This document shows, in pieces, positions 43,532-55,800 of a stretch of DNA of 64,000 nucleotides. Where the stretch lies: contig NZ_LBMT01000001.1 of assembly GCF_002005545.1 (NCBI RefSeq), positions 1,882,301 through 1,946,300 of the forward strand. The letters run 5' to 3'. How positions within the stretch are numbered: position 1 is the stretch's first letter; every line of letters starts with the position of its first letter. The notes below the pieces were generated by a model. That model saw nothing but the letters and a program-made list of their open reading frames with translations. It did no database searches and was not told the DNA's origin. The position numbers were made by a program, and so were the translations under genes. This DNA is from Streptococcus mitis (lineage in GTDB: Bacteria; Bacillota; Bacilli; Lactobacillales; Streptococcaceae).

Positions 43532-44932
43532 TTAGTCCTCGATTTCAATTGTTTCAATCACAACATCTTCAACTGGCTTGTCCATCGCCCCCGTCTCAAC
43601 AGCAGCAATGGCATCCAAGACAGCATAAGAAGCTTCATCAGCTAGCTGACCAAATACAGTGTGACGGCGGTCTAAATGAGGAGTTCCTCCTTGGTTGGCA
43701 TAGATTTCCGCAATCGGTTCTGGCCAACCACCACGAGCAATTTCTTTCTTAGAATAAGGCAAATGTTGGTTTTGCACGATAAAGAACTGGCTACCGTTAG
43801 TATTTGGACCAGCATTAGCCATGGAAAGGGCACCACGGATATTGTAAAGTTCTTCTGAGAATTCATCCTCAAATGATTCACCGTAGATTGACTCGCCACC
43901 CATACCAGTTCCAGTTGGATCTCCACCTTGGATCATAAAGTCCTTGATAATACGGTGGAAAATAACACCATCATAGTAGCCATCTTTTGAAAGAGCAACA
44001 AAGTTAGCCACTGTTTTAGGAGCATGTTCAGGGAAAAGCTTGATACGCAAGTCTCCATGATTGGTCTTAATAGTCGCGATAGGACCTTCTACTGTTTCAA
44101 TGTCTACTTGTGGGAAATGCAATTCTTTTTCTACCATACCAAATCCTTCTAAGGCATCAAAAATGCCATCTTCTTCTAATGTTTTTGTAATATAATCTGC
44201 TTTTTCTTTGATCTTATCATGAGAAATTCCCATTGCAACGCTGATTCCAGCATAATCAAAGAGTTCCAAGTCGTTGAGGCCATCTCCAAAAACCATGACG
44301 TTCTCTGGTTTCAAGCCTAGGTGTTCCACAACCTTTTCCACACCCGTCGCTTTGGAGCCTGAAATCGGCACAATATCAGACGAATGCTCATGCCAACGAA
44401 CCATGCGAAGTTTGTCTGAGAGACTATCAGGCAAGTGCAAGTCATCTCCCTTATCTTCAAAAGTCCACATCTGATAGATATCTTCTTTTTCATGAAAATC
44501 AGGATCTACATCTAAATCGGGGTAAATTGGATTGATAGCCTCACTAATCATATCGGTGCGAGTCGACAACTTGGCATCATGACTCCCAACCAAGCCATAC
44601 TCAATTCCTTCTTGCTTAGCCCAAGAAATATAATCCTCAACATCTGACTTCTCAATCTGATGCTGATAAATGACCTGACCTTTTTTATCTTCGATATAAG
44701 CCCCATTCAAAGTTACAAAAAAGTCAGGCTTGAGTTCACGAATTTCTGGCACAACACCAAAAATCCCTCGTCCAGAAGCAATACCTGTCAAAATTCCTTT
44801 CTCACGTAATTGCTTAAAAACAGTTGGGATTGAAGCTGGAATAAAACCTGTCTTGGAATTCCTCAATGTATCATCAATATCAAAAAAGACAATCTTGATT
44901 TTCTTTGCCTTGTATCTTAATTTGGCATCCAT
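43532..44932 (-). CDS. Fusion of Cof-type HAD hydrolase and cyclophilin peptidyl-prolyl isomerase
   Basis: 466 residues. Residues about 10-270 are an HAD-IIB phosphatase (FFDIDDTLRNS nucleophile motif, SGSKATGVEKVVEHLG, VFGDGLNDLELF). Residues about 275-466 are a cyclophilin domain (FHRIIKDFMIQGGDPTGTG, NGSQFFIVQN, HTVFGQL). No signal peptide, so cytoplasmic. The fusion is a streptococcal arrangement; phosphatase substrate unknown. Coupled to cvfD. Confidence 0.92.
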   Translation of the reverse strand: MDAKLRYKAKKIKIVFFDIDDTLRNSKTGFIPASIPTVFKQLREKGILTGIASGRGIFGVVPEIRELKPDFFVTLNGAYIEDKKGQVIYQHQIEKSDVEDYISWAKQEGIEYGLVGSHDAKLSTRTDMISEAINPIYPDLDVDPDFHEKEDIYQMWTFEDKGDDLHLPDSLSDKLRMVRWHEHSSDIVPISGSKATGVEKVVEHLGLKPENVMVFGDGLNDLELFDYAGISVAMGISHDKIKEKADYITKTLEEDGIFDALEGFGMVEKELHFPQVDIETVEGPIATIKTNHGDLRIKLFPEHAPKTVANFVALSKDGYYDGVIFHRIIKDFMIQGGDPTGTGMGGESIYGESFEDEFSEELYNIRGALSMANAGPNTNGSQFFIVQNQHLPYSKKEIARGGWPEPIAEIYANQGGTPHLDRRHTVFGQLADEASYAVLDAIAAVETGAMDKPVEDVVIETIEIED

Positions 44933-44962
44933 CTCACTACCTCTTTCAATCTAACTCTTTCC

Positions 44963-44971
44963 ATTATACCA
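44963..44971 (-). promoter_or_regulatory. Extended -10 promoter of the HAD-cyclophilin gene
   Basis: Minus-strand TGGTATAAT about 31 nt upstream of the start; -35 weak. Confidence 0.5.
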
Positions 44972-45014
44972 TAAAGTAGCTAAATCCCCTATTTTCAAAG
45001 AAATTCGCTATCTC

Positions 45015-45518
45015 TTATTCGAACTTCTTGGATAAGTACAGAACTAAATCATCATTATTTTGAATAGTAGCATTCATTTCCAAGGGTTTATTTCTATACC
45101 AGACACCTGTCCCATCTGGAATATAGCCTCGTTTGATATACAATCTCTGGGCAGGGCCATAGCCTAAGTGTAAACCTACACCAAGAGTGACCTTACTCGA
45201 AACAAACTTGACTCGTTTTTCTGCTTCTTCTAGCAGTTGACTCCCAATCCCTTGATTTCGAAAAGGCTCAAACACATTAAAATCTGATAATTCTGGATAG
45301 ACTTCTGCAAAAGGACCATGTTTAGCAGAGGGCAAAATGGTAACGTAGCCCGCTACAGCACCATCAAACTCTGCAACTAAGACTTCTCTATCCCCACTTT
45401 CCTGTTCCAGAAAATATCTAGCCAAAATTTCCTCTCTACCAGGCCAACCTTGATTCATAAATCCATGAGATAAGGATTCAATATCAGACTTAATCATATT
45501 TCTAATCGTACAATTCAT
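45015..45518 (-). CDS. GNAT family N-acetyltransferase
   Basis: 167 residues. Acetyl-CoA loop VFEPFRNQGIGSQLLEEAE and C-terminal GPAQRLYIKRGYIPDGTG, resembling aminoglycoside-type or YhbS-like acetyltransferases, but the substrate is unknown. Start at 45518 (MNCTIRNM) chosen by similarity of N-terminal strand; the site upstream (AAAGGTGGG) is farther than usual, and the frame opens at 45554. Stands between rpsR and the HAD-cyclophilin gene. Confidence 0.82.
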   Translation of the reverse strand: MNCTIRNMIKSDIESLSHGFMNQGWPGREEILARYFLEQESGDREVLVAEFDGAVAGYVTILPSAKHGPFAEVYPELSDFNVFEPFRNQGIGSQLLEEAEKRVKFVSSKVTLGVGLHLGYGPAQRLYIKRGYIPDGTGVWYRNKPLEMNATIQNNDDLVLYLSKKFE

Positions 45519-45590
45519 CTTTGACTTACCCACCTTTACTCTTTTTATTACCATTATAGCACGCCAAGGTCAGAAAAAAACTATCTCGTG

Positions 45591-45642
45591 AAAAAAAGAC
45601 CCAACCGGGTCTGAAAAAGAGGTCCACCCGGACCTCTTTTTT
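45591..45642 (-). terminator. Tandem terminators of rpsF-ssb-rpsR
   Basis: Two hairpins in series on the minus strand: GAGGTCC/GGACCTC with flanking A and T runs (45614-45642), then AGACCC/GGGTCT followed by seven T (45591-45612). Confidence 0.88.
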
Positions 45643-45880
45643 AATCTTCGTTTACGAAAGGCATCAAAGCCATTACGCGAGCGCGTTTGATAGCTGTTGT
45701 TACTTTACGTTGGTTTTTAGCTGAAGTTCCTGTTACACGACGAGGAAGGATTTTCCCACGTTCTGAAACGAAACGGCTAAGAAGCTCAGTATCTTTGTAA
45801 TCAACATATTCAATTTTGTTTGCTGCGATGTAATCAACTTTTTTACGGCGTTTGAATCCGCCACGACGTTGTTGAGCCAT
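45641..45880 (-). CDS. rpsR: 30S ribosomal protein S18
   Basis: 79 residues, standard for S18. Conserved [20 protein letters not shown] and [15 protein letters not shown]. Assembles with S6 on the platform of the small subunit. Last gene of rpsF-ssb-rpsR. Start ATG preceded by AAAGGAG. Confidence 0.98.
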   Translation of the reverse strand: MAQQRRGGFKRRKKVDYIAANKIEYVDYKDTELLSRFVSERGKILPRRVTGTSAKNQRKVTTAIKRARVMALMPFVNED

Positions 45881-45911
45881 GTTTTTTCTCCTTTATAATT
45901 TTACTTGTCCA

Positions 45912-46382
45912 TTAGAATGGTAAATCATCATCTGAAATATCCAATGGATTTGTTGCTCCAAATGGATTTTCATCACGTGAAAAGTCTGGTACTGAATTTG
46001 TAGGTGCTGAATAGTTTGCAGTTGGTGCAGAGTAAGCTCCACCTGTATGACCTTCACGCACGCTACGGCTTTCCAACATTTGGAAATTCTCAGCCACGAC
46101 CTCTGTCACGTAGACACGTTGTCCTTGCTGGTTATCGTAACTACGAGTCTGTATACGACCTGTCACCCCGATAAGTGAGCCTTTTTTAGCCCAGTTAGCA
46201 AGGTTTTCAGCCTGTTGGCGCCACATAACGACATTGATAAAATCAGCCTCACGTTCGCCATTTTGACTCTTAAATGTACGGTTTACTGCAAGAGTAAAAG
46301 TCGCAACTGCTACATTTGATGGGGTATAACGCAACTCAGCGTCACGTGTCATACGCCCTACAAGTACAACATTGTTAATCAT
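45912..46382 (-). CDS. ssb: Single-stranded DNA-binding protein
   Basis: 156 residues. N-terminal OB fold ([20 protein letters not shown]), flexible glycine/serine/asparagine-rich linker, and the acidic C-terminal tail ending DDDLPF that recruits replication and repair partners. Between rpsF and rpsR, the common Firmicutes order. This is the replicative SSB by context. Confidence 0.98.
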   Translation of the reverse strand: MINNVVLVGRMTRDAELRYTPSNVAVATFTLAVNRTFKSQNGEREADFINVVMWRQQAENLANWAKKGSLIGVTGRIQTRSYDNQQGQRVYVTEVVAENFQMLESRSVREGHTGGAYSAPTANYSAPTNSVPDFSRDENPFGATNPLDISDDDLPF

Positions 46383-46393
46383 AGTTTACCTTC

Positions 46394-46684
46394 TTACGCG
46401 TCAGTTTTGACGATCATGTGACGAAGAATGTCAGCGTTGATTTTTGAAAGACGGTCAAACTCTTTAAGTGCTGCGTCGTCGTTTGCTTCAACGTTAACGA
46501 TGTGGTAAAGTCCTTCACGGAAATCTTTGATTTCGTATGCAAGACGGCGTTTTTCCCAAGATTTTGATTCAACAACAGTTGCACCGTTGTCAGTCAAAAT
46601 AGAGTCAAAACGTGCTACCAAAGCGTTTTTAGCTTCTTCTTCAATGTTTGGACGAATGATATAAAGAATTTCGTATTTAGCCAT
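46394..46684 (-). CDS. rpsF: 30S ribosomal protein S6
   Basis: 96 residues with the S6 signature [17 protein letters not shown] and [17 protein letters not shown]. First gene of the operon. The leader of about 65 nt has an ACCCC/GGGGT hairpin that might serve as the S6-S18 autoregulatory site known in other bacteria; the typical CCG bulge motif is not obvious. Start ATG preceded by AGGAGG. Confidence 0.98.
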   Translation of the reverse strand: MAKYEILYIIRPNIEEEAKNALVARFDSILTDNGATVVESKSWEKRRLAYEIKDFREGLYHIVNVEANDDAALKEFDRLSKINADILRHMIVKTDA

Positions 46685-46758
46685 TGATATGTTCCTCCTT
46701 TTGGTCTAATGACCCCAAGACTTTGCAAGGGGTAAGTGAGGTTCGCTCACAATAAACT

Positions 46759-46787
46759 ATTATACTAGAAAAAAATTTTTTACGCAA
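46759..46787 (-). promoter_or_regulatory. Promoter of rpsF-ssb-rpsR
   Basis: -35 TTGCGT (46782-46787), 17-bp spacer, -10 TATAAT (46759-46764), within an A/T tract. Confidence 0.8.
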
Positions 46788-46802
46788 GTAAAAACACCGA
46801 AA

Positions 46803-46831
46803 TAAAAAAAGAAGATGACAAATCATCTTCT
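46803..46831 (-). terminator. Terminator of the giant adhesin gene
   Basis: Nine-pair perfect stem AGAAGATGA / TCATCTTCT, 4-nt loop, followed on the minus strand by TTTTTTTATT. Confidence 0.9.
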
Positions 46832-46847
46832 CAAAAACTATGAGTTT

Positions 46848-49800
46848 TTAGTCTTCTTTTTTCTTGCGAGCAAGAAGTCCAAATCCACCTAGGGCTCCAA
46901 GAAGTCCAAGCGCTGCAAGACTAGCGTTAGCTTCTGTACCAGTATTTGGCAATTCTTTTTGACCATCAACATATTTAGGTGTTGTTGGTTGTTTTGGTTG
47001 CTCAGGTACTGTTGGCATTTCTGGAGTCACTGGTTGCTCTGGGGTCTCTGGCTCTTGTGGAGAAACTGGTTGTACTGGTTCAACCGGTGTTGGAGTTGGC
47101 ATCTCAACTTTGCGGAAGATATGTCTGATATTTCCATTTGAACCTGTCACAGTCTTCACATATTCGTAACCTGGAATTGTTCCCGGTTCTTTAGAACCTG
47201 GCTCAGTTGGTTTCAATGGATTTCCATTCTCATCAGTCCAAGTAGTTGTATTTTGCTTACCTGGATTTGGTTGAGGAACAGGTGAAGGTGTTGGAGCTGG
47301 TGGTGTTACTTTTTCGTAAACATGTTCTGTATCTCCATTTGGCAGTTTCTTCGTTTCTACGAATCTGTACTCTGGGATGTCTTTCTTATCTACTGTGCCC
47401 GGCTCACTTGGATAGTTCGGAATCTCATTACCTTCTTTATCTTTGAAGAATGTATTCACTTTTTCATAGACATGTTCTACATCTCCATTTGGAAGTTTCT
47501 TCGTTTCTACGAATCTGTACTCTGGGATGTCTTTCTTATCTACTGTGCCTGGCTCACTTGGATAGTTCGGAATCTCATTGCCTTCTTTATCTTTGAAGAA
47601 TGTATTTACTTTTTCGTAGATGTGTTCTGTATCTCCGTTTGGCAGCTTCTTCGTTTCTACGAATCTGTACTCTGGAATATCTTTCTTATCTACTGAACCA
47701 CTTTCTTTTTCTTTGATTTCATTTCCATCTTTGTCTTTAAAGAATGTTGTTACTTTTTCATAGACATGCTCTACATCTCCATTTGGAAGTTTCTTCGTTT
47801 CTACAAATCTGTATTCTGGGATGTCTTTCTTATCTACTGAACCACTTTCTTTTTCTTTGATTTCATTTCCATCTTTGTCTTTAAAGAATGTTGTTACTTT
47901 TTCATAGACATGTTCTACATCTCCATTTGGTAGTTTCTTAGTCTCTACGAATCTGTATTCTGGGATGTCTTTCTTATCTACTGTGCCCGGCTCACTTGGA
48001 TAGTTCGGAATCTCATTGCCTTCTTTATCTTTGAAGAATGTATTCACTTTTTCGTAGACATGTTCTGTATCTCCATTTGGTAGTTTCTTCGTTTCTACGA
48101 ATCTGTACTCTGGAATGTCTTTCTTATCTACTGTGCCTGGCTCACTTGGATAGTTCGGAATCTCATTACCTTCTTTATCTTTGAAGAAGGTATTTACTTT
48201 TGCGTAAACATGTTCTACATCTCCATTTGGCAGTTTCTTCGTTTCTACGAAGCGGTAACCTGGGATATCTTTCTTATCTACTGTGCCTGGCTCACTTGGA
48301 TAGTTCGGAATCTCATTGCCTTCTTTATCTTTGAAGAATGTATTCACTTTTTCATAGACATGTTCTACATCTCCATTTGGAAGTTTCTTCGTTTCTACGA
48401 ATCTGTATTCTGGGATGTCTTTCTTATCTACTGTGCCCGGCTCACTTGGATAGTTCGGAATCTCATTACCTTCTTTATCTTTGAAGAATGTATTCACTTT
48501 TTCATAGACATGTTCTGTATCTCCATTTGGCAGTTTCTTCGTTTCTACGAAGCGGTAACCTGGGATATCTTTCTTAGGTTGTTCGCCGTCTTCTCTTGGA
48601 TAATCTGGAATAGATACTTTTTTACCATTTGGATCAACTGTCACATAAGACGTTGTAATCTTCGTATAGTTGATTGGTGTATCTTGACTCGGATCAGTTG
48701 GTAATGTTGGTGGCACATAACCTTTTGTTGGATCTTCTGGATCAACTGGTTTCAACGGATTTCCATCTTTATCTCTTGGAATGTAACCTGGAACATAAGG
48801 AATTACAATATCTTCCGTTGGTACACCCGGTTTAGTTGGATCACCGTTTGGATCATTTGGATAATCAATACGTGGAGGATTTGTTTGTTCTGGCACGTTT
48901 GGAATCCAGGCTCCAAGTTTCTTATAGACAACTTTTTGAATGATATCTTTGTCTTCAGCCTTAACAGTTTGATCCTTGGTAGATGCCTCAATATCTCCAC
49001 TTACTGCAATATAACCTTTAACAAGTGGAAGTTTGTTACCAGAAAGAACATCAGTTGTAGCTTCTTTCCATTCGCCATAAGTAACTTCACCTGTCACCAA
49101 GTTCACCTTAGCATCACGAGTAAATTTAACGGATGAAGTCACAGAAGTAGTAACCTCTTTACCATCTCCATCAACATAAGTAATTGTACGAGTTACTTCT
49201 TCTGAAGTTGTCAATTCCTTAACGCTTTCAGGCCATACTGGTGAATTTGGATCCTCTGGATCAATTGGTTGACCTGGAACTGGTGTCACATCACTTGGAA
49301 TAACTGGAACAAGGCGTGGTTGAACTGTAACAACAAATTTTTGAACAGCATTCGTATCATTATCAAATGATTGCTTGCTGCCATCAGCTTTTGTAAACTT
49401 ATCAGACACAAGTTCGTAGCCAAGTTTTTTCAGTGCGTTGATACGTTCTGCAGTTGAGTAGTTCATTTCAGAACCAGAATCACCTTGAAGGATATCCACT
49501 TCACCAAGAATTGTTCCGTTAGTATCTTTGTAAGTTACAGTCGCAACTTGTGTATCAGACTTCACTTCATAAACAGTTGGTGTATACTTAGCTTTCGCTA
49601 CAGTGCCATTAGTATCCTTACGTACAATAGTTACTCCTGTTGCAGTTCCAACGAAATCTTTATTTGGTGTGAAGGTTACCTTACCTGTTGCATCAACAGT
49701 ATACGTTCCTTCGTTTGGAACTGTTTTACTTGTTGTATCATCTTCAAATGTAGCAGGAACAGTATTGTCCATTGGTACATCTTTATGACCAGGTACAAAT

Positions 49801-52800
49801 GTTGGTGTACCAGATTGAGGAGTGTTCTTAGGACCTGTAGAACTTGTATCCACACCTGTTGGTGTAACTGGTGTTACAGTTGGAGTGTAACTTGACTCAA
49901 CAGTTGTACCATTTGTAGGATCTGTTACAACTACTTTAGCTGAATCTGGTGTGCCAACGAAGTCTTTATTTGGCGTGAAGGTTACTGTACCAGTTGGATC
50001 GATTGTATATGTACCAACTGTCTTACCATCCTTAGTAGCTGGGATAGTTGTTTCCTCAGTTCCAACGAACTTAGCTGGATTATCTGTTGTTGGTTTCAAC
50101 TCAGTTCCATCAGCATGTTTATATGTTGGAGTACCTGTCTGTGTCTTACCTTGGATATCAGTTGATGTAGCAGGTGTTGTAGTTGGTGCTACTGGTGTAT
50201 AGATAACGTACACTGTACTATCAGTTGACTCATTTGTTACCTCAAGGCTTGTAACAGTTTTCTTATCATAAGTATAATTAGCTACTTCTGGAGAAACTAC
50301 CGCCTCAAGAGTTTGTGCTGCTGACCAGTCAGTATATTCCACATTTCCTGTTACCAAGTTAACGCTTGCGCTACGTGTGAAGGTTACTGTTTGAACTTTA
50401 TCAGCTGTTACTTCTTTACCATTCTCATCGTTGTAGCGGTACTTGATTGTACGAGTAACTGTTTTAGTTAACTCAAGATTTTCTGCAGTACTTGGCCATA
50501 CAGGTGAGTTTGGATTTTCTGGATCCACTGGTTGTCCTGGAACAGGTTTCTCATCATTTGGAGTCACGGGTTCCACACGTTGTTTAACTGTTACCGTGAA
50601 GTTTTGATTCACCGCTGTGTCGTTGTCAAAAAGCTTATCAGCTGTCGTTGCTACAATGAAACCATCTTCTACTAACGTATAGCCAGCTTTTTCAAGAGCT
50701 GCAATTGCTTTTTCACGATTAACAAAGTCGATAGCACCGTTATAAGCACCTTCTACTGTCTCAACAGCTGCTGCTGGAACTTTAGCTGAATCTATAGCAA
50801 CTTCTGCACCAGTTGTCACATCATAGTAAGAAATAGTTGCTGTTTGAACATTCTTTCTATAAGTATATGTCACAGTAGTTTGCTCATTTGTAACTTTACC
50901 TGAAACCTTCTTAGTACCTTCATCAACCTGACCATTTGTTGTTACCACTTTAACAAGAGTGTAACCAGAAATTTCTTTTGGTTCAGTCGTGAACGGAGTC
51001 GTCACTTTTTCGTTATTTACTGGAGTTGTTGAAGGAGAGATAATATTACCCTCTTCATCCTTATACTCAACAATGACTGTTCCATCTTCAGCAACAACAG
51101 TTGGAGTGTAAGTAGTTGTTACAGTAGTACCGTTGATATCTGCAATTTGTACACGTACTGGTGTAGCTTTGCCTGTAAATTCTTCAGTTGGTTGGAATGT
51201 AATGACATTAGTTGTTTTATCAAGAGTGTAAGTTCCTTCACCATCAACCGTAACTGTAGTTACAGCATTTCCATTCGCATCAAGAAGTGTCAAAGTACTC
51301 TTATCAAGAGCTACTGATTTTGGTTGACCATCTTCACCTAATACTTCAGATGTTTCTCCTTTAGCAAAGTTCAAAGTTGTAGCATCTGTATCAGGAGTGT
51401 CAAAAACAATTTGTGATGTTTGCGCTTGACCTTGCTTACCAGCTGTAGCTGATTCTTTAGCTGTTGGGACTACAGGAACTACTGTTGGAGTATAAGCAGC
51501 TGTACCTGTGATTTCTGTTGATTCACCTTTTTCATTAGTAATAGTTGCTGATGCTTGAACTGTTACTGATGCTGGTGTTCCTGTATAAGTTGCAACTGGT
51601 TTGAATGTTACTTTGCCTGTTGTTGAATCAATTGTATATGTACCAACATTTTCAACAGTCACTGAAGTTGCAGTCGTTGGATTTCCAGTAGCTGGATCTA
51701 CAAGTTTGTAATTTGATACTGGAGCACTCTTATCTGATGATGAGAATAGTGGTTTTTCTGACTGCGATTCACCTTGGATATTCTTAGATGTTACATTTTC
51801 ACCAGTAATCGTGATTGGTGTTACAGTTGGTTTATAAGTAGCTGTTGCTGTCTCACCATTTGAGTCTGTTGCTTGAACAGTTACTCCTGTTCCTTCTCCA
51901 GTAAATGTTGGGACTGGTACGAAGGTTACAACACCTGTTGTTGGATCAATTGTGTATGTTCCTTCATTTGCGATTGTAACACTAGTAGTTGGTTGTAGAG
52001 TTGTGGGATCAAGCAACTGACGTTTCGCAATTGTTACTGATGAATCTGACGTTTCAAACTCTGGTGTTCCAGTTTGTGTTTTGCCTTGAACGTCTGTAGA
52101 TGTTGCATTTTCAGCTGTCATAGTGACATCTGTGACAGTTGGAGTGTAAGTAGTTGTTACAGTAGTACCATTCGCATCTTCAATACGTACACTAACTGGT
52201 TTTGTAACAGTTCCTGTGAATGTTGCGACTGGTTGGAAAGTAATAACATTTGTCGCTGTATCCAGTGTATAAGTTCCCTCATTTGCAACTGTTACAGATG
52301 TTACAGCAACACCGTCTGCATTAAGAAGAGTTACTGATGCTGTATTAAGATCAACAGATTTTGTTGTATTTGCATCAATAGCAACTGTTCCTTTAGCAAA
52401 GTTTACAGTTGTATCATCTGTGTCTGCTACGTCAAACTTAATAGTAGAAGTTTGGGCTTTCCCTTGAGGTCCAGTTGTTTGAGAAGCTACTGCGGTTGGT
52501 GTTACTGGAACTACTGTTGGTGTGTAAGTAGCTATCGCAGTTGCAGTAATATTAGCATTGTTAGCATCTGTACCTAGAATTGCAGTTAGTTTAACAGTTA
52601 CTGGACTTGCTGGTCCTGTGAATGTTGGAAGTGGTTTAAAGGTTACAACACCTGTTGCTGGGTCAATTGTATAAGTTCCCTCATTTGCAACTGTTAAAGT
52701 CTCAACTAGACTACCGTCAGTTGCAACCAACTTAGCTGGTGATGTTGCACTTGGTGAAATAGTTGAACCGTCACCTACAGAAGTAAAGGTTGGTGTTCCC

Positions 52801-55800
52801 GTTTGAGTAGCTCCTTGGATATCAGATGATGTAGCATCGTGACCTTCAATCGTGTCTGTTACTGTGATATGGTAAGTAGTTGTAGCTGTTGATGAGCCAG
52901 CCCCATGATCCACACCAGATTCAGTTCCACCTACTGTAGCATCTGTTGTGTAATTGCCATTACTATCAATAACGTCAACTGTTACCGTATAAACTCCCAC
53001 TTCATTAAGTCTATAACCACTAGCAAGATTATAGTTACTTGCATCTTGTTTAGTATCATAAACCTTCTGAACTCCTGAAGGAGATGTTACCGTAATACGA
53101 GTAATGTAAGTTGTTTTTCCGTACTTAGTATCTTCTGTATCAGAAATTGTCACTGCAGCTTTTGCTTCATTACGAAGGTCAACCGTAGTTCCTTTTGTAG
53201 ACGTATAATCCTGTGAACTTGCTGTTGGTTTTGTATTAACTACAGTTGCAACATCTGAGTTTGTTGCAATTGTTCCTCTAATGATACCACCAAATCCTGA
53301 TTTAGTAAGCACTTCCCAAGAATTGTCACCCAATTTGGTAGCAGTCACTTCTGTACCATCTGATGAAGACCAGGTATTGGAATGTTTGTCATAGGTGATT
53401 GTTACTGACATTCCATCACCTGCTTGACTAGTATTCTGAGAAGCATATACAGTGAGTGGGCGAGTTGGTGTATCAACACTTGTTACTTTACCATTTATAT
53501 CTAGCTGACGAGTATACTCATAGATGTAGAATTTCATTGCTCCATCTTGTTGCGCTTCAGTATACACTTCGCGTTTTGTCCACGTTGTAGTTCCATCACC
53601 ATTTGGTGTCTTTACTTCAGCATAATCAGCTGGAAGTTCCCAATGACCAGATGTACTATTTAATTTTGCGATGTGTTTTTGACCGTCAGTTCCAGTTAAT
53701 TCAACTTGTTCACGTAGGAAAGTTCCCTTAACGTTTTCAGACGATGCTTCAACAGTAATGTTATCCACACCAACTTTTGCTGTCGCTTCTGATGTGACGG
53801 GAATGTTAAAGACTGTATTAGAATCTACGGCACCTAGTTCTTGATTTTCAGTAACTGCTGTATTGGTTGAGCCACTATCTACAAGCCACTTACCGTTAAC
53901 TGCTTTTAGATTTGTTACAGTTCCATCTGGCATCGTTACTTTTGCACTTGTTGCACCCTTAGATATTTTAACTGGTACCGAAGTTGAGTAAGTTTCAACG
54001 TTTTGAACCTCAACTTTGGGTTTCACCACAACTGTGAGAGAAGCATGTGCCTCTTGACCTGATTGGTTCCAAACATTATTATTAGCCAGTTTATCATAAT
54101 CTTTAGCAAATACAGAGACTGTATATATCCCTGCCTCAGTAAGCTTGCCACCAATAACTCCTTTACCCATATTTGTTTGATTGGCAGCTTGCTCTTCGGA
54201 AGTACTATTTGAAACTGTGTAGCTAGTACCTGGAATTAATACTTTTGAGTCATCTAATGCAGTTCCTGTAGTATTGTATCCTGAAATTCCTGTTACACTG
54301 CGTGAAAAATTTTTACGTACTGTAATTACTTTTTCTTCAGCAGTTGTATAACTATAGTTTCCAGCGTTATTTCCTGGTATAACACCAGCTCCCGAAGCAT
54401 CATTAAATCGAATATTGATATTGGCGTCATCACCTACTGTACGTTCGTATGTTGCAGAATCGGATTTTATTTTAGGAGGCGTGGTATCTTGCCATCCTAC
54501 CCAACCAGCACGTAAATTCTGAAGTCGAAAAGTTACTGAACGACCGTCAGTATGGGTTGCAGTTACATCAAAACGTAAATCATATACCCCGTTTTCAATA
54601 TTGGCAGAGACCACCCCTTGAATAGTATCTGTAGCCTCATCATATGCTAAACCAGGAACAAGGTTGGTTGGTGTTACAGAAGTAAGACTCCATCCAGCTT
54701 GCTTAGCAGACTCTGTAACAGCAATACGATCTTTTAATCCTTTAATATATACGCGATCAATTCCTTGTTCATATCCATATCTGTAAATTTCAGTAGCTAG
54801 ATATTCATAACCACCGTTAGCTGAATAAATTGCAGTTGCTGCATTTGAGATCTTTGAACCATCAGCACGAAGTTTATTTCTCCAAAGTGGAGCTTCTTCA
54901 GCTAATTTCTTAGCCGCCTCTGGTGTTAAAGGATAGTCAACACGACCTGTATTGTTATGCCCTCTTGTCCCACCTTGTTCAGTATGCATCCCATTTCCTG
55001 CATTTGTTTCATCACCATCACGTTGGTTAGAATACACAACTACTTCTAGGCCTGAAGTATCAGTACCTGCACCTTTAGTAAGTGTAATTTCTTGGTGTGG
55101 AATTGTATATGTATCTGATCCTGTATGGATTGTTGCATTTATTTCTGAAGCATGAGTAGTACTTGTAGATCTTTCAGCATAAAAATCTTGTGCTGCCAAC
55201 ACTACAGCAAATTTCCCATCACGACCAATTCCTGATTTTTTCAGTTCACTATAAACCGCAAGGATAGACTCATTCAAGCGTGAAAGTTGAGCATTCACTT
55301 GTTCCTTTGTGACACTCTTATCAGCTAAAAGAATTTTTGATTCGTCAATTACGGCTTGGTTCTTGGCTACCGCTGCTTCAATTGCAACTCGATTCTCTTC
55401 TGCTACTTCCTTCTTACGAAGTTCTGTAACCGCAAGTGTATTGGTTACATCTGCTTCTGATGTAACTTTATCGAGTTCCGATTTAGCTTCTGAAAGAGCT
55501 TTTTCAGCTGGAGTAGCTTTCTTTTCAACTTCTTCTTTAGCCGCCTTATCCTTATCAACCTGTTCTTTCTCTAGTCCTAGTTTGTTTGATTCAGTTACAA
55601 CTGTTCCCAATGCAGAAAGAATCTCTTTTTGAACATTTACCTCTTCTTGCTTGGCAGCTTCATTTGCCAAAACAGCTTTCGCAGTAGCTAAGGCTTCACG
55701 GGCATTGGCTACAACTGAGGCATCCGCATACTTAGCATTTGATAATGCAACCTCTAAATTTGAAATACTCGTTTCAAGAAGTGACTTATTTACTTTAACT

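Noticed and set aside
47307..48494. Regular 150-bp repeats considered as a CRISPR array
   Set aside because: Units are continuous coding sequence with no unique spacers, and no cas genes are nearby.
48210..48704. Long open frame on the plus strand inside the adhesin repeats
   Set aside because: It mirrors the 150-bp repeats of the minus-strand gene and has no ribosome site or protein-like composition; frames at 47322-47696 and 49485-49895 are the same kind of shadow.
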